DNA from: Isochrysis galbana
Taxonomy: Eukaryota; Haptophyta; Isochrysidales; Isochrysidaceae
Direction of reading: 5' to 3'
Length of the DNA: 64,000 nt
Assembly (NCBI GenBank): GCA_018136815.1
Contig: CM030935.1
Location: forward strand, 6,570,325 to 6,634,324
Made by a program: the position numbers and the translations under genes. The notes under the pieces are model-generated. The model was not told where the DNA came from, searched no databases, and saw only the letters and a list, made by a program, of their open reading frames with translations. Below are positions 10,780 to 21,537 of the stretch, piece by piece; within the stretch, counting starts at the first letter, position 1; each line of letters opens with the position of its first letter.

Positions 10780-13151
10780 ATGGCCACACAGGGCTCAGAG
10801 GCGCGTTATGCGCACCTCCTCGAGCCGATCCGCGACCTCGCTCAGAACTGGTCAATCGACATCGCCTCCGAGCTCGAGGAGTACCTGGGTGAGCTCGAGT
10901 CAATTACCATCTCTTTTGACGACGGGCGCACCCTCAACTTTGCCGAGGCGGCGCTGCTCATCCAGGGTTCAACCTGCATCTACTCGAAGAAAGTGGAGCA
11001 CCTGTACACGCTTGTCTACCAGGTACTCAACCAGGTCGTCGAGCAGAAGCGCAATGCCAAGCAAGCCACGTCGCTCGATGAGTCAGGGACCGACGCAGAT
11101 GTGGCCGAGCTGACTGCGCACGATGAGGACGAGTGGCTCACACTCGACGACACACTGCAGGAGGTAGACAACATCTCACTCGCACCGCATCATGGAATCT
11201 CAGACACCTCTGCCTTCACTCTCACGCGGGCGCCCTTCCTAGGCTCGTCGTCAGCTAGTGGAGGCGGCATTACGAGTGAGAGCGAGCTCAAGATGCAGTC
11301 GTGCACAGTGCATGCCTCGGGGGCGCTTCTACTCCCAAACTTCTATCTCCCACCCCACGTGATTGCCTCGCTCTCTCCGGGTGATTTAAGGGAGCTAGCT
11401 TCCGACGTTCCATTCCGCGAAAGCGCTTCTGCCGGAGAAGATGTCCGAATGGGTGGAGTAGAGAGCGACGATGACACCTGGCAGCCTGCCGGGTATGGCG
11501 CTGGCGATACATGGACAGATGGCCCAGCAGGTGATGCTAGTGACGGGCACATGCCGGCGGCTGTCTGGTCTCCTGCTCACGACAACGGCACAGCAGAGAG
11601 AATCGCGACAGAACAGGCGGCTGGTAAGGCAGTCAGCACGGTGGCATCAGCCGAGGAGACTGTCGTGGGCAGTGAGGCATGCGCAGCCAGCCAGAGCCCG
11701 ACCAGCGTCATTTGGGATCCATGGGCTCCTCTCGATCCGCACGAGGCGACGCCAGGTTTGATTAAGCCTTTCAAGAAGGGCCGCACCCACTCTTCAGCGG
11801 AAGCATCCGCTGCATCCGCAGCAATCGAAGCAAGCTGGCTGGCCGAACAAAACAGTGAAGCGCAGGCCGTCGATGCCGAAAAGGAGAATGATGCTTCAGG
11901 GGCCGGCAGGCGCTCGGGACAAGGCAGCGGCAAGGACGCAGATGAAGTTGATTTGTTGGCTTGGCTTCGCTTGTTGCCGCCCGGCGCAACGCCCGGCATT
12001 GTCCCTCTCAAACAAACGCTTTGGGAACAATTCGATCAATTGCACGCAGCCGAGGCAAAGAGACGTGCAGGTGTCCGCCGACAACGCCGCCTCGCTCTTG
12101 CGCAGCGCAGCCACCTCTCAACACACGCTGAAGCGGCAGAGGCAGAGGCAGAGGCCGATGCACTGTGTGCGGGTGCGGACTATGCTGTTGGTGGAGGTGA
12201 CACCAATGATCAGACCGTCGGCGAGAGCGTTGGCGATGTCCCCCAAATGGACGATGACGACGTTGAGCCTCTTGGGTTTGACGACGACTACGACGACCTT
12301 CCCGACGCCGGCGAAGGATATGCCTTGTCCACTCTACTTGCAGGCGAACGCCCGGAGGAAGGGGGCGCGCCCCCTTCGTATGAGGAAATATGCCGTGCGC
12401 ATGTCGAGTCGTGCTTGCAGGCGGGGTCCTCTTATGCTGAGGACGTGGAATTGATACGCCGAGTCCGTGAATGGCAGGTGCGCGAGGCCTCGTGCTCTCC
12501 TATGTACCCATGCACGGCTCACGCACACGCTTGCTCGTGGCATCGCTCACAATCTCATCAGCTTGTCGCAATATCCTCTGGGTCACACCCAACCGTGCAA
12601 ACCCTCCTCTCACGACTGATCATATGCGCTGAATCCCCTCATCTAGGCACGCATCGAGCCCGCCCTTCGTGAACAAGCCTCTCGCCCGGAGTTCGATGTC
12701 CGCTCGTACTCTCGGCGTCTACTGTCCAACTTCGACGCGACGAATCGTCGCGTCGATGCATCATCCAAGCGCGCCAAGGACAGTGGACCAATCAATGACC
12801 CTGATGGCGCCATTCCCTTTGCGGAGTTGGCCCAATGCGAGGAAGTGCATGAGGTTGCTCGTATGTTCCTAGCAGCTTTGCAGGTTCGCTCTCGCCTTCT
12901 TGCTAGCCCGCCGTCTCACCGAGGCATTTGACTGTAAGCTAGTCGATGCGCATTGAAAAAGTCGGAACGCCCTCTCTTTCCCACGCACAGCTGATTCCCT
13001 CCATTTCCCATCCTCTCACAATCCTCAGCTCACAAATGCCGGGAACGTGTGCGTCGAGGCGGAGGGTGAAGTGGATACGCCCGGCTCATTTGATCTCCGA
13101 CTCAAGCTGATCTCTCTCGACGAGACATTCACATTGGATGCATTGAGCTGA
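10780..13151 (+). CDS. NCAPH2: Condensin II complex non-SMC subunit H2 (kleisin)
   Basis: Three exons are proposed: 10780-12477, 12647-12883 and 13029-13151 (685 aa), all phase 0 with GT-AG ends. The N-terminus (RYAHLLEPIRDLAQNW, ELEEYLGELESITISFDDG, NFAEAALLIQGS, YSKKVEHLYTLVYQVL) matches the conserved CNDH2 N-terminal domain that contacts SMC2. Mid-protein PGLIKPFKKG is a further family signature. The C-terminus (REWQ/ARIEPALREQASRPEFDV, HEVARMFLAALQ, SFDLRLKLISLDETF) matches the winged-helix end that contacts SMC4. The kleisin bridges the SMC heads of condensin II in mitotic chromosome compaction. The family is usually about 600 aa; the extra length lies in acidic Ala/Glu/Asp linkers. The start was chosen because conserved sequence begins immediately after it. 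Confidence 0.93.
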
Positions 13152-13486
13152 AAGAGCGAGGCTCGTCGCATATGTGCAGACTTACCCATTGAATGTCGGA
13201 GTTGGTTCGCTCGACAAATACGATGTGTCCTTATGTGGACTTCTTCTTTTGCTCAACAAGAGGGGTTGAAATCGGGTGCTTCATTCGATATACCCTGAAG
13301 AGTCGGTAAATCGTCTGCTATGTGTGTGGTCACTAGCGACATTGCATGTGAAGGCGAGTAGCATAGCTAGCACGATCTCGCTAGATGATCTTTTGTCATC
13401 TTAAAAGCACCAACGCAAGCGATCAAACGGCTGGTTCGCGCCTTTTGCGAGATTAAGTGGTCATCTTCTGTGCTACGCTTCTTGTG
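13152..13486. other. 3' flank of NCAPH2
   Basis: Ordinary-composition sequence; I see no gene or strong repeat. Confidence 0.4.
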
Positions 13487-13760
13487 ACGAATTGGGATGG
13501 CCCATGGGACCTGATGGCAATGAGGAAGGAGGCATACCGGCGGCAGGCGCGGTTGAGGGGACGACTTCGGAGGTGCTGACGGGCTGAAGCCCGTCAGCAG
13601 AGGAAGGCGGGCTTGGGCGAGGACGGCGGCGAGAGCGACATCGAGCGAGAGGCGAGGGTGAGTGAGAGGAGGGCTGTGTTGGCAGTGGCTGGTGAGGCGA
13701 GGCGAGTTTGTAGGGTACGAGTGTTACGAGAGCGAGAGCGACGGATGACGACTGACGACA
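13487..13760 (-). repeat. Dispersed repeat copy (gag-leader-like) with GCTGACGGGC hairpin
   Basis: This matches, in reverse, 41450-41740 and parts of 45830-46130. Shared landmarks in order are CGTCATCCGTCGCTCTCGCT, GTAACACTCGTACCCTA, the GCTGACGGGCT/AGCCCGTCAGC hairpin, GCACCTCCGAA and ATGGGCCATCCCAATTCGTC. Translated on the minus strand it is Ser/Pro-rich. It is probably the leader or gag start of an LTR retroelement. Confidence 0.7.
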
Positions 13761-14124
13761 GTGGGTGTCTGGAGGGGCACTGCCACGGTACTCACTCATG
13801 ACATCGTCTATACCCCAGAACACTCACTCCCTTACACCACCCCCTTCATTCCTTTGTTTTTGGTATCGGGGGGGGGGGGGGCGTGCACGCGTGCACTACA
13901 ACGGGCCAAGTGCAGGGGGTGGGCTGGGGCAGACCTGCTGGTGTGGTGTTCCTGTGGCAAAACAAACACAAACGCCTCTTTCGTGTGACACTGCGTGCCC
14001 CTGGGAGGTCTCGGCCCCCTCTTCTCGCGTTCTTTTCAACCATCGCCGCGCTTTCGCGGCCTTCGTATGTCCCGCGAGGTTTCGACCTGTAAACATATCG
14101 TAGACAGGCGTGAGTGCGTGAGTA

Positions 14125-14181
14125 TGTCGCATCCGCGATCGACCTTTTTGTTTTAGAAGTTGTCTGCGTTTCTATGTCCCC
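14125..14181 (+). repeat. 57-bp repeat identical to 22390-22446, starts TGTCGCATCCGCGATCGAC
   Basis: The 57 bases starting TGTCGCATCCGCGA and ending TTTCTATGTCCCC are identical in both places, after which the sequences diverge. At the second site a gypsy gag/protease ORF follows about 100 bp later. A TG start suggests a retroelement LTR end, but no matching CA end was found here. Confidence 0.75.
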
Positions 14182-14324
14182 TCCTTGCAGGCTAGTCACT
14201 AGTCACCGTCGCAGGATCCTACATTCGCCCATTCGGCCTCTTTGCCCTCGCCTCCTTTGTCGCCTCCCTTGTCGCCTGCTTGCCCCTCACCTGGCTTACC
14301 TCCTTGCGTGCGCTCCTAGCGTTT

Positions 14325-14591
14325 TTAGGCTAAGTCGCGCGTTCGGGTTCGGGTATCGCCGGTGCAAGGAACCGCCCCCTTGTGTGACCCTGATTCCCCC
14401 TCAGGTGTTGGCCGTTGGGTTATATCGTGGCGAGCGACGGCAAGGAGGACGACCTCCTCGCCGTCGTCGCTTTCGGCGGATGAGCTCTCGAGGAGCTCAT
14501 CCCACTGTCGATCCTCGTCCGCTGCGATTCCTAGCTCGAGCGCCAGCTCAGCGTCCTCCAGCTCCCGCGCCGTGAAGGGGCGGGTTGGCAT
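14325..14591 (-). CDS. Small acidic ORF of unknown function
   Basis: From the ATG at 14591-14589 the product starts MPTRPFTARELEDAELALEL and has a natural-looking acidic, Leu/Glu-rich stretch ending near VVLLAVARHD. The remainder before the stop is low complexity and may be intron read-through. It lies beside the 14125 repeat, so it could be the first exon of a transposable-element gene. No domain is recognised. Confidence 0.25.
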   Translation of the reverse strand: MPTRPFTARELEDAELALELGIAADEDRQWDELLESSSAESDDGEEVVLLAVARHDITQRPTPEGESGSHKGAVPCTGDTRTRTRDLA

Positions 14592-15270
14592 CGCCGCACG
14601 CTGTCGACACACACGCGGGAACCCAGGGAGAGGTCGGGAAGAGAGCGGGGACGTCGGTTCACCACACTCACTGCAACAACGCGACAACTTCTATTCTGGT
14701 AGACGGCAGCCTTTGGAAAGTCATCAGAAAAACGTGAGCAGGAGTTTTAGAGGGATAGAGCAGAAACATAGAAGAAGGGATGTGGTCTCGCAACAGATCG
14801 AGCGACGGACCAGAACAGCGAAATTGGAGCGGGGCGCGCAGTGAAACCCGTCGCGGTCCGCAGGTCTTTTGTAAAAGTTGGCTTTCCACGGGTTTCACCG
14901 CGACTCGAGCAAGTGAAACCACAACAGTGAAACCCAAGTGGAACCCCCGCAAAAAACTTCTATATTTGTTTGGTTGACTTGTATTGAGGGGGCCTCTTTG
15001 TTGAGGACCCTCTTGAGCCCTGCAAAAACCCTCCACCACTCGCTTTCATTTTTGAATCTCTCATATCACTTCACGTGTCCCTCTTTCTCTTACTCCCCCC
15101 CCCCCCCCCTCGCCTCCTGTCGGGGGGAGGGGGGGGGGGGGGGGGATCGACCGCGAGCGGCCGACAGCTCGCTGAGAGTGTAAAGAAGGGGAGGAGAGTG
15201 AGAGAGAAGGGGGAGGGGCAGGGGCGGCGGCGGTGGCGGCGGAGCGGAAAGAGACGAGGGGAAGCACCAG
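14592..15270. other. Intergenic, with GTGAAACC inverted and direct repeats
   Basis: GTGAAACCCGT at 14841-14851 and its reverse complement ACGGGTTTCAC at 14888-14898 form an 11-bp inverted repeat. Further GTGAAACC words follow near 14914 and 14929. 15096-15146 has C and G homopolymers. 15180-15270 is G/A-rich and leads into the SET/PWWP gene. Confidence 0.5.
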
Positions 15271-17820
15271 ATGCCGGTGATCTTTGCGGCGGAGGAGTCG
15301 ACTAAGCGAGCGCGGAGGCTGGTGCAGCTCGTCTTCCCACGCCTCCTCTCACCCGACGCGCCTGAGGTCGAGCGGTGGGAGTGGCCAGAACTGCGCGCCG
15401 GCATCAGCCCGATCCAGGGCTTTGGGCTCTACCCACGCGACGGGGGCGGCATTGTGTGGGAGAAGCTCGAGCGCCCGGTGATGCTGCCCTACCTGGGCAA
15501 GGAGACCGAGGTGGAGAGCGCCTCACAGGCGCGCGTGCTTCGAGGCGTGCTCAGCGGCTGCTTCGACCTGTGCCGCTGCAAGGAACTACGCACGCCGGCA
15601 GGACACAGCTGGGTGCAGGATGGAACATATGTGACGCTGCGATCCTCGCGAGAGGCGAGGAAAGAGCGGGACACCATCATTGGTCCGGACGAGAGGCTTA
15701 TTCAGGTGGCTGTCACACCGGACTATGACGACCGCGGAGTGCACCAGCTGTGCGAGGGCGACGAGGAGGTTTGTTACATGCGCGCCGATGAAGCGGCGGA
15801 GCTGCTCCACCTGCCCAAGCACGTCTTCGACTTGCTGGCTGCGCATGCTGAGGACGAGCATGCTGATCGCAACTTCTCCACCCATGTTGTCCAATTCACC
15901 CGCCGCGCCAAGGAGCACCTACTTGTCAACGCGCACCCGCTCTTCCGCAACTCGGCATTCATCATGGGCAATGCCAACGAGCCTGTGCGAGGGCCGCCAA
16001 CTCTCGAGCTTGTTGAGCGTACTCTCACGCCCCTTGAGAACGACGATCCCCTTATGGTGCGTGCGGGGCTCCATCAGCCCGAAGGGGTCCGGGCACTCTT
16101 CGACGCATTCAAATATGAGTTTCCGGAGGTGACGGAAAAGTCGATGTTTTTCCTCACCAAGCGCGACTCGTACCCGCTCCACGAGGAGCTCAGCGTCGTG
16201 TATGGATCGTCCTACAACCGGACATATTCGACATGGGGTCATCCGGGCAGGCCCTTGGCATACAAGATCCCCTCGGACATCTGGGAGGATGGTACTTGGT
16301 CGACCGCTGCCGACGGGACTCCTGCGTGGGCACAATGGCCCAAGCAAGTGCCCGGATGGTACAATGTCGACGCACAGCCACGCAATCGACCGACCTTTCG
16401 TCGCGCGGCCGATGGCTCAATCGAGCTGGTCCACGACCTGCGCTGTGTGGTCAAGGCGCGCAAGCAGGGCCTCGATGGCGGTCGGGAGGAGCAGCGGCTC
16501 GCCAAGCTCAATGCACTCTTCATCAACTGGTCGCTTCCTGAGCTACCCTTACAACCCTTTGCTTTGCGCTTGAGTTATCGCCTCGCCATCGCGCTGCCCG
16601 TGTACGAACGGCGCGAGTGGACCGGTGGCCCACTGGCAACGGCGGAGCGAGAGGTAGTAAGTAGACGCGAGATGTACAACCCGGGCCCATTGATGCCGCC
16701 ATTGCCAACAAACCTCGTCGGACGGTTTGCGACTTTCTGCCCGTTTTCGTCAAAGAATGGGGCTGGCCAAGGGGGGTCTCAGCCCGAGGATTCGACCTCG
16801 CGCATTGCCGGGCCGAGTATTGCGTGTGTGCCAGCCAGCTCGGGCTCGGTGGCTGCACCCGACGACTTAGCGTTGGCTCTCGAGCGCGTGCTCGAGCCAG
16901 TAAGTCAATTCGAGCTGGCGCGCGAGTTGCGCACCCTCAGTGTAGCGGATTTGCGCGCAGAAGCCGCCATTGAGGAGGCGACTTTGGGTGACGCGGCGGG
17001 AACTCGTCTGTACGACAATGAGGACGAGGAGCCAGAATGGGATGCGCCGTGGCGGCAGGCACTCGGATCAGTGGTGTGGGCACGCATTGATCCCTTTCCA
17101 TATTGGCCAGCTGTGGTGGAAATGCCTGCCGTACTTGACCGTGACATAGCACGTCTTCGTGATAGCGGCTCCGTCTTTGTGCGCTTTCTGGGGTGGAACG
17201 AGAAGAGGGGCCACTCCTGGGTGCACAATCAGAACATCTTGTGGTGGGAGGATGGGCTTGCCATAGGTCTACATCAAAAGCACATTTCCAAGGCTTCTCA
17301 CCGCAAATTATTTGCACTGGGGAAGCGGATGGCGGCCGCCGAGGTGGAGTCAAGGCCTCGAGTTCCATTGAATCCACCGCCCTGGTGGTTGCTTCATGCG
17401 GTCCGAGGGAAACAGGCGTCGGCGACGCCGGAAGACTGGGGTATTGACTTGGGCAAGGGCAAGAGGCCCATCGAGATGGACGAGTCTATCGCCGAGGTTG
17501 CGGAGAAGTGGTTTACATTCGTTAAAGACCGAGTGGACTACATTAGCGCCCGTCGAGCCGAGCGACCGACCGAGCCTGCCTCCGCATTTGCAACCACTGC
17601 ACTTGGTTCTGAGATTGGCCAGCACAAGGTGATAGCGTCGGGTGTCAATGAACCTGCGCGGAAGCGAGCGAAGCTTAACGGAGCTGGCAAGGTTGCTAAA
17701 GCTCCATCGGAAAAAACGCACCTCTACCCAACTCGCCATGCAGCACCCATGTCTCGGCAGACGACGCTCCAGTTTGCTTCAAAGAAAGTGGTCAAGCCTG
17801 TGCTAAATGACAAGCACTGA
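15271..17820 (+). CDS. Intronless SET-like and PWWP-domain chromatin protein
   Basis: One open frame of 849 aa. The N-terminal region resembles a SET domain: GISPIQGFGLYP near residue 44 is like the SET entry strand, and VNAHPLFRNSAFIMGNANEP near 215-234 is like the region that normally carries the cofactor-binding N-H-S. The classical NHS triplet is not seen, so activity is doubtful. A PWWP domain lies at about 596-665 (GSVVWARIDPFPYWPAVV, later VFVRFLGWNEKRGHSWV). PWWP domains read methylated histone H3 and bind DNA. A basic KRAKLNG nuclear-signal candidate is near 795. The C-terminus has SRQTTLQFASKK, close to a PCNA-interacting box but one residue short. A chromatin role is inferred from the PWWP. 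Confidence 0.75.
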   Translation: MPVIFAAEESTKRARRLVQLVFPRLLSPDAPEVERWEWPELRAGISPIQGFGLYPRDGGGIVWEKLERPVMLPYLGKETEVESASQARVLRGVLSGCFDLCRCKELRTPAGHSWVQDGTYVTLRSSREARKERDTIIGPDERLIQVAVTPDYDDRGVHQLCEGDEEVCYMRADEAAELLHLPKHVFDLLAAHAEDEHADRNFSTHVVQFTRRAKEHLLVNAHPLFRNSAFIMGNANEPVRGPPTLELVERTLTPLENDDPLMVRAGLHQPEGVRALFDAFKYEFPEVTEKSMFFLTKRDSYPLHEELSVVYGSSYNRTYSTWGHPGRPLAYKIPSDIWEDGTWSTAADGTPAWAQWPKQVPGWYNVDAQPRNRPTFRRAADGSIELVHDLRCVVKARKQGLDGGREEQRLAKLNALFINWSLPELPLQPFALRLSYRLAIALPVYERREWTGGPLATAEREVVSRREMYNPGPLMPPLPTNLVGRFATFCPFSSKNGAGQGGSQPEDSTSRIAGPSIACVPASSGSVAAPDDLALALERVLEPVSQFELARELRTLSVADLRAEAAIEEATLGDAAGTRLYDNEDEEPEWDAPWRQALGSVVWARIDPFPYWPAVVEMPAVLDRDIARLRDSGSVFVRFLGWNEKRGHSWVHNQNILWWEDGLAIGLHQKHISKASHRKLFALGKRMAAAEVESRPRVPLNPPPWWLLHAVRGKQASATPEDWGIDLGKGKRPIEMDESIAEVAEKWFTFVKDRVDYISARRAERPTEPASAFATTALGSEIGQHKVIASGVNEPARKRAKLNGAGKVAKAPSEKTHLYPTRHAAPMSRQTTLQFASKKVVKPVLNDKH

Positions 17821-18660
17821 AGCGGCAGGAGCGTCATCGCGGCAATACCAAGCTCCTGATTGCGTGCCTCTTTTGGCGACTTGCCGTTCTCAGGTTTGGG
17901 CGATCATGCAACTTCTACCTATAGATTTATTTGGTGACGCGAGCATTGCCCGGCTTGGGTTGCGCCCTAAGAGTTCCTCGTCACCCTATGAGGCTGTTAG
18001 AGGCGTGCTCGCGGCCCTCATAAGATTTCCACGCGGTAGCAGCATGACAATTGGGCTTGGGGCCATTTGGAGGCGTTATCGTTCGTCGCTGCGAAATGCG
18101 AGTGACTCCAAATACGCTCCAATCATTATCATCCAGTTTTCGGTGGGGGATACTGCACACGGGCGAGAGTTTGATCAGCGATGCTTAGCATCAAAGAGTC
18201 GTATTTTCCTCTGCGCTATACGGCATACAATTCGAGATCGCTTGCAGCAAACGGCGCGCCGGAAGCTAGAGCTAGCAGTGCGTGAGAAGGTGCAACCTGA
18301 GGTCCTTTTTTTCACCAAAAAAACAGACCTGAGGTTGCGGCTTCTCAAGAAGGTGCAACTTGAGGTTCCTTGTTTTTTCGCGGCCCGCCATCCCGCCCCC
18401 TACTTTGTACTTTAGTAGGTAGAAAGAAAATTAGAGATCTGCCCCGCAATCTTGACGATCGCCGATCGGAGGGGCAGTGTCCACCTGCCGTTTTCGCACC
18501 CCTCGCGCAAACTCCGAGATCAGAGAGCTCAGGCTGTGTGATGTGGCGGAGCAGGTGCATGGCGGTCTGCCACTGCGCTCCTCGTCAAAATAGAAAAAAA
18601 CAAAAAGATCCCGAATATTCTGGGCGTACGTTATTCCAAGATCCGCTGGTGGTCGCGTTG
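17821..18660. other. Intergenic with a strong inverted repeat
   Basis: GCAACCTGAGGTC at 18292-18304 pairs with GACCTGAGGTTGC at 18326-18338 (one mismatch). The loop itself contains T7 and A7, which can also pair. A third partial copy (GTGCAACTTGAGGTTCC) follows at about 18353. No gene is seen. Confidence 0.5.
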
Positions 18661-18667
18661 GGAAGTC

Positions 18668-19372
18668 ATGAAACAGCTGGCGGAGAATTTTGGTGATTTG
18701 GATTTGGAGCGGTTCATACGCAAGTTGGAAGCGTGTGGCATAGGAGATGCGACGACACAGGCGATGGCTCACGTAATGCGCACGAAGAAGCGGCAGCTGC
18801 AGTTGGAGCTAGCCCTTGCGATGGACTTGGAGATGTTGTGTGGATGTTGTGCACAACCACGTACAAGCTGGAAGGCGACGGCCTCGAGATTTTATTAGTA
18901 TACGAGGCTCTCGAGAACATCCTTGAGCGTGGGCGCACAATGGGTGAGCAAGCTTCTGACTTGCCCAATGTCGCCGCGTTGTTGCGTGCCAATGCTAAGC
19001 TTGATGTAGACACAAACAAAGACGACAGAGTACTACGAAAGTCCCTTCCCCTTCCACCGTTGGTTCGACGGTGTGATCTCAAGGGTGCCGAACGCGCAGC
19101 AGAGAGGAGGTTGGGTTATCACGTACGATGATGGCCAAACATTGGCTGTGACAGATGAAGAAGAGATGCGACGGGCCGTCGATGCAGCAGCTCTCCCTGA
19201 ATGGTCGGGGCTGGTGGAGCAAGTCAGGGGAGCGTTCACATACCTTGAGAATCGTCTTTCAGATGCGTGCGCCTCTCCGTATCACTGTGCGGAGCAGCAT
19301 AGACGAAGTGGGCTGCTAAGGCTAAGGGCCTTCAATTCAGCCTTTGCCCATGGGAAGGTGATAAGGCTGTGA
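18668..19372 (+). pseudogene. Broken ORF with a Tudor-like YDDG module
   Basis: Protein-like sequence is spread over frames: LAENFGDLDLERFIRKLEAC near 18674, LEILLVYEALENIL near 18885, then FPFHRWFDGVISRVPNAQQR followed by GGWVITYDDGQTLAVTDEEE from about 19050. The W-x-I-x-Y-D-D-G pattern is typical of Tudor-like modules, including those carried by algal mobile elements. No single frame spans it and no clear splice sites join the pieces, so I treat it as a decayed gene. Confidence 0.35.
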
Positions 19373-19414
19373 ACACCCACCGGCCATACCAAACGTGTTT
19401 CAACCTGGTAGTGG

Positions 19415-19527
19415 CCCACAGCTACATAGGCTGGTAGTGTTAGTGGACTATAGCTACATAGATTGGTAGTGTTAGTGGCGAAAGTGGTGGGTGTTAACAT
19501 GTTAACACTGTTAACACGTTAACACCT
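19415..19527. repeat. Short tandem repeats and nested GTTAAC palindromes
   Basis: Two copies of a ~35-bp unit (GGTAGTG.., TAGCTACATAG) are followed by GTGTTAACATGTTAACAC (19491-19508), a perfect 18-bp palindrome. Two more GTTAAC words follow. GTTAACACCTT also occurs near 39890 beyond the hAT transposase fragment, so this could be hAT-type subterminal sequence. Confidence 0.55.
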
Positions 19528-19563
19528 TACTTACTTCTAGCCAGAGCGGGCCGAACATGGATA

Positions 19564-19640
19564 AAAAGGGGGGGGGGGGGGGGGGGGAGTACGCGAGGCG
19601 GGAGGGAAGCGCGCAAGCGCAGGGGCGGGGGGGGGGGGGC
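19564..19640. repeat. Poly-G tracts
   Basis: G19-like (from 19567) and G10-like runs disrupt what would be the downstream part of the LINE-like element on the minus strand. Confidence 0.7.
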
Positions 19641-19734
19641 GGGGGGCGGAAGGGGACAGTCGGGCAAGCGCAAGCGCAAGCAAAGGGAAAGCGGCGACGG
19701 CACCGGATGAGACCCCCACTTCCGTTGTTTGAGC

Positions 19735-21537
19735 CTTCTAAAGAATTCCTTAGAGTGGAGGTCTTCTTGGCGAAGTTTGGCATGCCATGGAAGGTACTTT
19801 AAGGGCATCTTTCCTCGCTCGTCCGCTAGCCGTCGGTTGGCTTCCGCGATCTCACGCGTAAGGGTCTCGTCTGGGCCTCTCTTGGTTAGTTTGATGTTGA
19901 GGGTCGCGATCGTCCTTTCCAAGGTGGATTGGATGGTAGGTGCCCTTCTGTTGCGCGTTTCTTCCCTCAAGAAGGTGGCAGCGGATCGTGCACTTGTTGT
20001 CGATCCATGCGCCCGGGATCTCGTGTGAGAGGTTGCAGCGCACCCCGCGTTTGTTGCGCAGGCAGAGTCCTTGCGTGAAGCGAGCGCAAGGCTTGGGGGG
20101 TGCTTTGCCGAGTGCTTCGTGGGCCGACTTGGGGCGGGGAGCGATCTTGCGCGATTCATTACGTTCCCTACGCTTGGCGGCTTCCGCATCGCATTCGCAG
20201 ATGCGATGTATCGGTGAGAGGCCGAGGGCTACCTCCGGGCGCCAACCTTTGCACCCTTTGGTGCTTCCGTGGATCATGAGCTTGTGAGGAGATTGGATGT
20301 TCGGGGGCATGGCGATCGGTTTGCATGCCCGGACGGCGTAGTTTACCGGCACTGTTTTGTTGTCGATGGTGAGGACGATTTTGCGTGGGAAGTTGCCTGA
20401 CAAAAAGGTTCCTTGCGCCGCGGAGACGTAGAGGTGCCAGCGGGATGAGTGGGCTACTTTCGACACAAAAGTGCCCGACTCACCTTCGAGTTTCATGCGC
20501 TCGCGGTTCCCCTTTAGGAAGGTGAGACCTTGCGACTCGACCGCCTTGACAAGCGCGCTTAGCGTGATCTTCGAGGCTTGAGCGAGGCCGTCCGCCTCGA
20601 CCACTATGTGGGCTGCAACGTCTTGAAGTGCTTCGTAGAGGGCCTTGCGTGAGGTGGTGCCTTTCTTGTTGATTTTCTCGTCGATGGATTCCACGCGGAT
20701 GCGCACGGGGATGTCTTGGCCCAGGACGCGGATGTTGGTGTGCTCTCCGTACTTGGCTTGAAATTGTTGAGCGCAGTCTTCATTGACTGCTATGTGCCAC
20801 GGGCCTCGCGCTGAGCGGGCCCAGAAGTCTGGCTCGGGGTCCACGCCCTCAAGTTCGAGAAGTAGTTCAACGATGGCGGCGTACGCCGTCGTGTCTTGGA
20901 GGATGATGTCCCCGGCTTGGTGGAAGGAGAGCTCGAAGGAAGCGTCGGAGTCTGTGATGTCGTTTTCTATGTCGGAATCTTGGTCCTGTGAGGCGTGGGC
21001 GGAGGTGACCTTGGTCAGCGTTGGGTGTGTGGAGTCAGTGGGTGAGAGGGTCTTGTCATTGTTATCCCCACGGGGGGCGTGCGCGCGTGCTTCGTGTGTG
21101 TGGTGAGGTGTGCATGAGGGTCTTACTCTGACACGTATGTTGCTTGCTGCATTGAGGTGTGTGTTGTGCCCATAGGGGCCACCCGGCCACGGGCCGCGCT
21201 GCCGGAGCAGCGCGGCCCTTGCCAGGGCGAGAGGGGCCTCTGCCATAAGGCATGCCCAATGGAGGGGTGGCTGCATGAGCCTGGCACTGGTGGGGTGCTG
21301 CCAGCAGCCTGCTGCCCCCCATGGGGGAGGCCAGCATGGCTGCCATGTGTGGTGTGGCCGGGGCCACGGGCCGTGTGGCACGACCGGAGTCGCACGCACC
21401 TGCTCGGCCTCGGTGGGCGGACGCGGCCGCTTCGTCAGCGGCTGCTCCATGGGCACTGGGGGGGCGCCCTCGGTGGGGGGCCCGAAGGAGAGGGGAGTCG
21501 CGTCGGCGCGCTCCATCGCGTCTAAGTATAAACTTAG
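19735..21537 (-). mobile_element. Truncated, frameshifted LINE-like retroelement (5' part)
   Basis: On the minus strand a 554-codon frame (21516-19852) starts 5 nt after an inverted repeat, CTAAGT-TTAT-ACTTAG (21537-21522). The N-terminus is Pro-rich. The middle has a conserved-looking domain (VLGQDIPVRIRVESIDEKIN, FPRKIVLTIDNKTVPVNY). Near the end CARFTQGLCLRNKRGVRCNLSH is a C-x7-C-x8-C-x3-H zinc knuckle. Around 19950 the protein-like sequence jumps frame to IQSTLERTIATLNIKLTKRG and then ends in HSKEFFRRLKQRK near 19735. That end resembles the linker just before a LINE reverse transcriptase. No RT domain follows: the element is cut off at a poly-G region. Family assignment is tentative. Confidence 0.55.
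21522..21537. repeat. CTAAGT-TTAT-ACTTAG hairpin leader, copy 1
   Basis: A perfect 6-bp-arm inverted repeat just upstream of the ATG at 21516-21514. The same hairpin and ATG spacing recur at 25899-25918, 45905-45924 and 51406-51425. Confidence 0.85.

Noticed and set aside
13487..13760. Helitron-type 3' hairpin (GCTGACGGGCT..AGCCCGTCAGC)
   Set aside because: No CTRR end follows within 10-15 nt, and homology continues past the hairpin in the other two copies.
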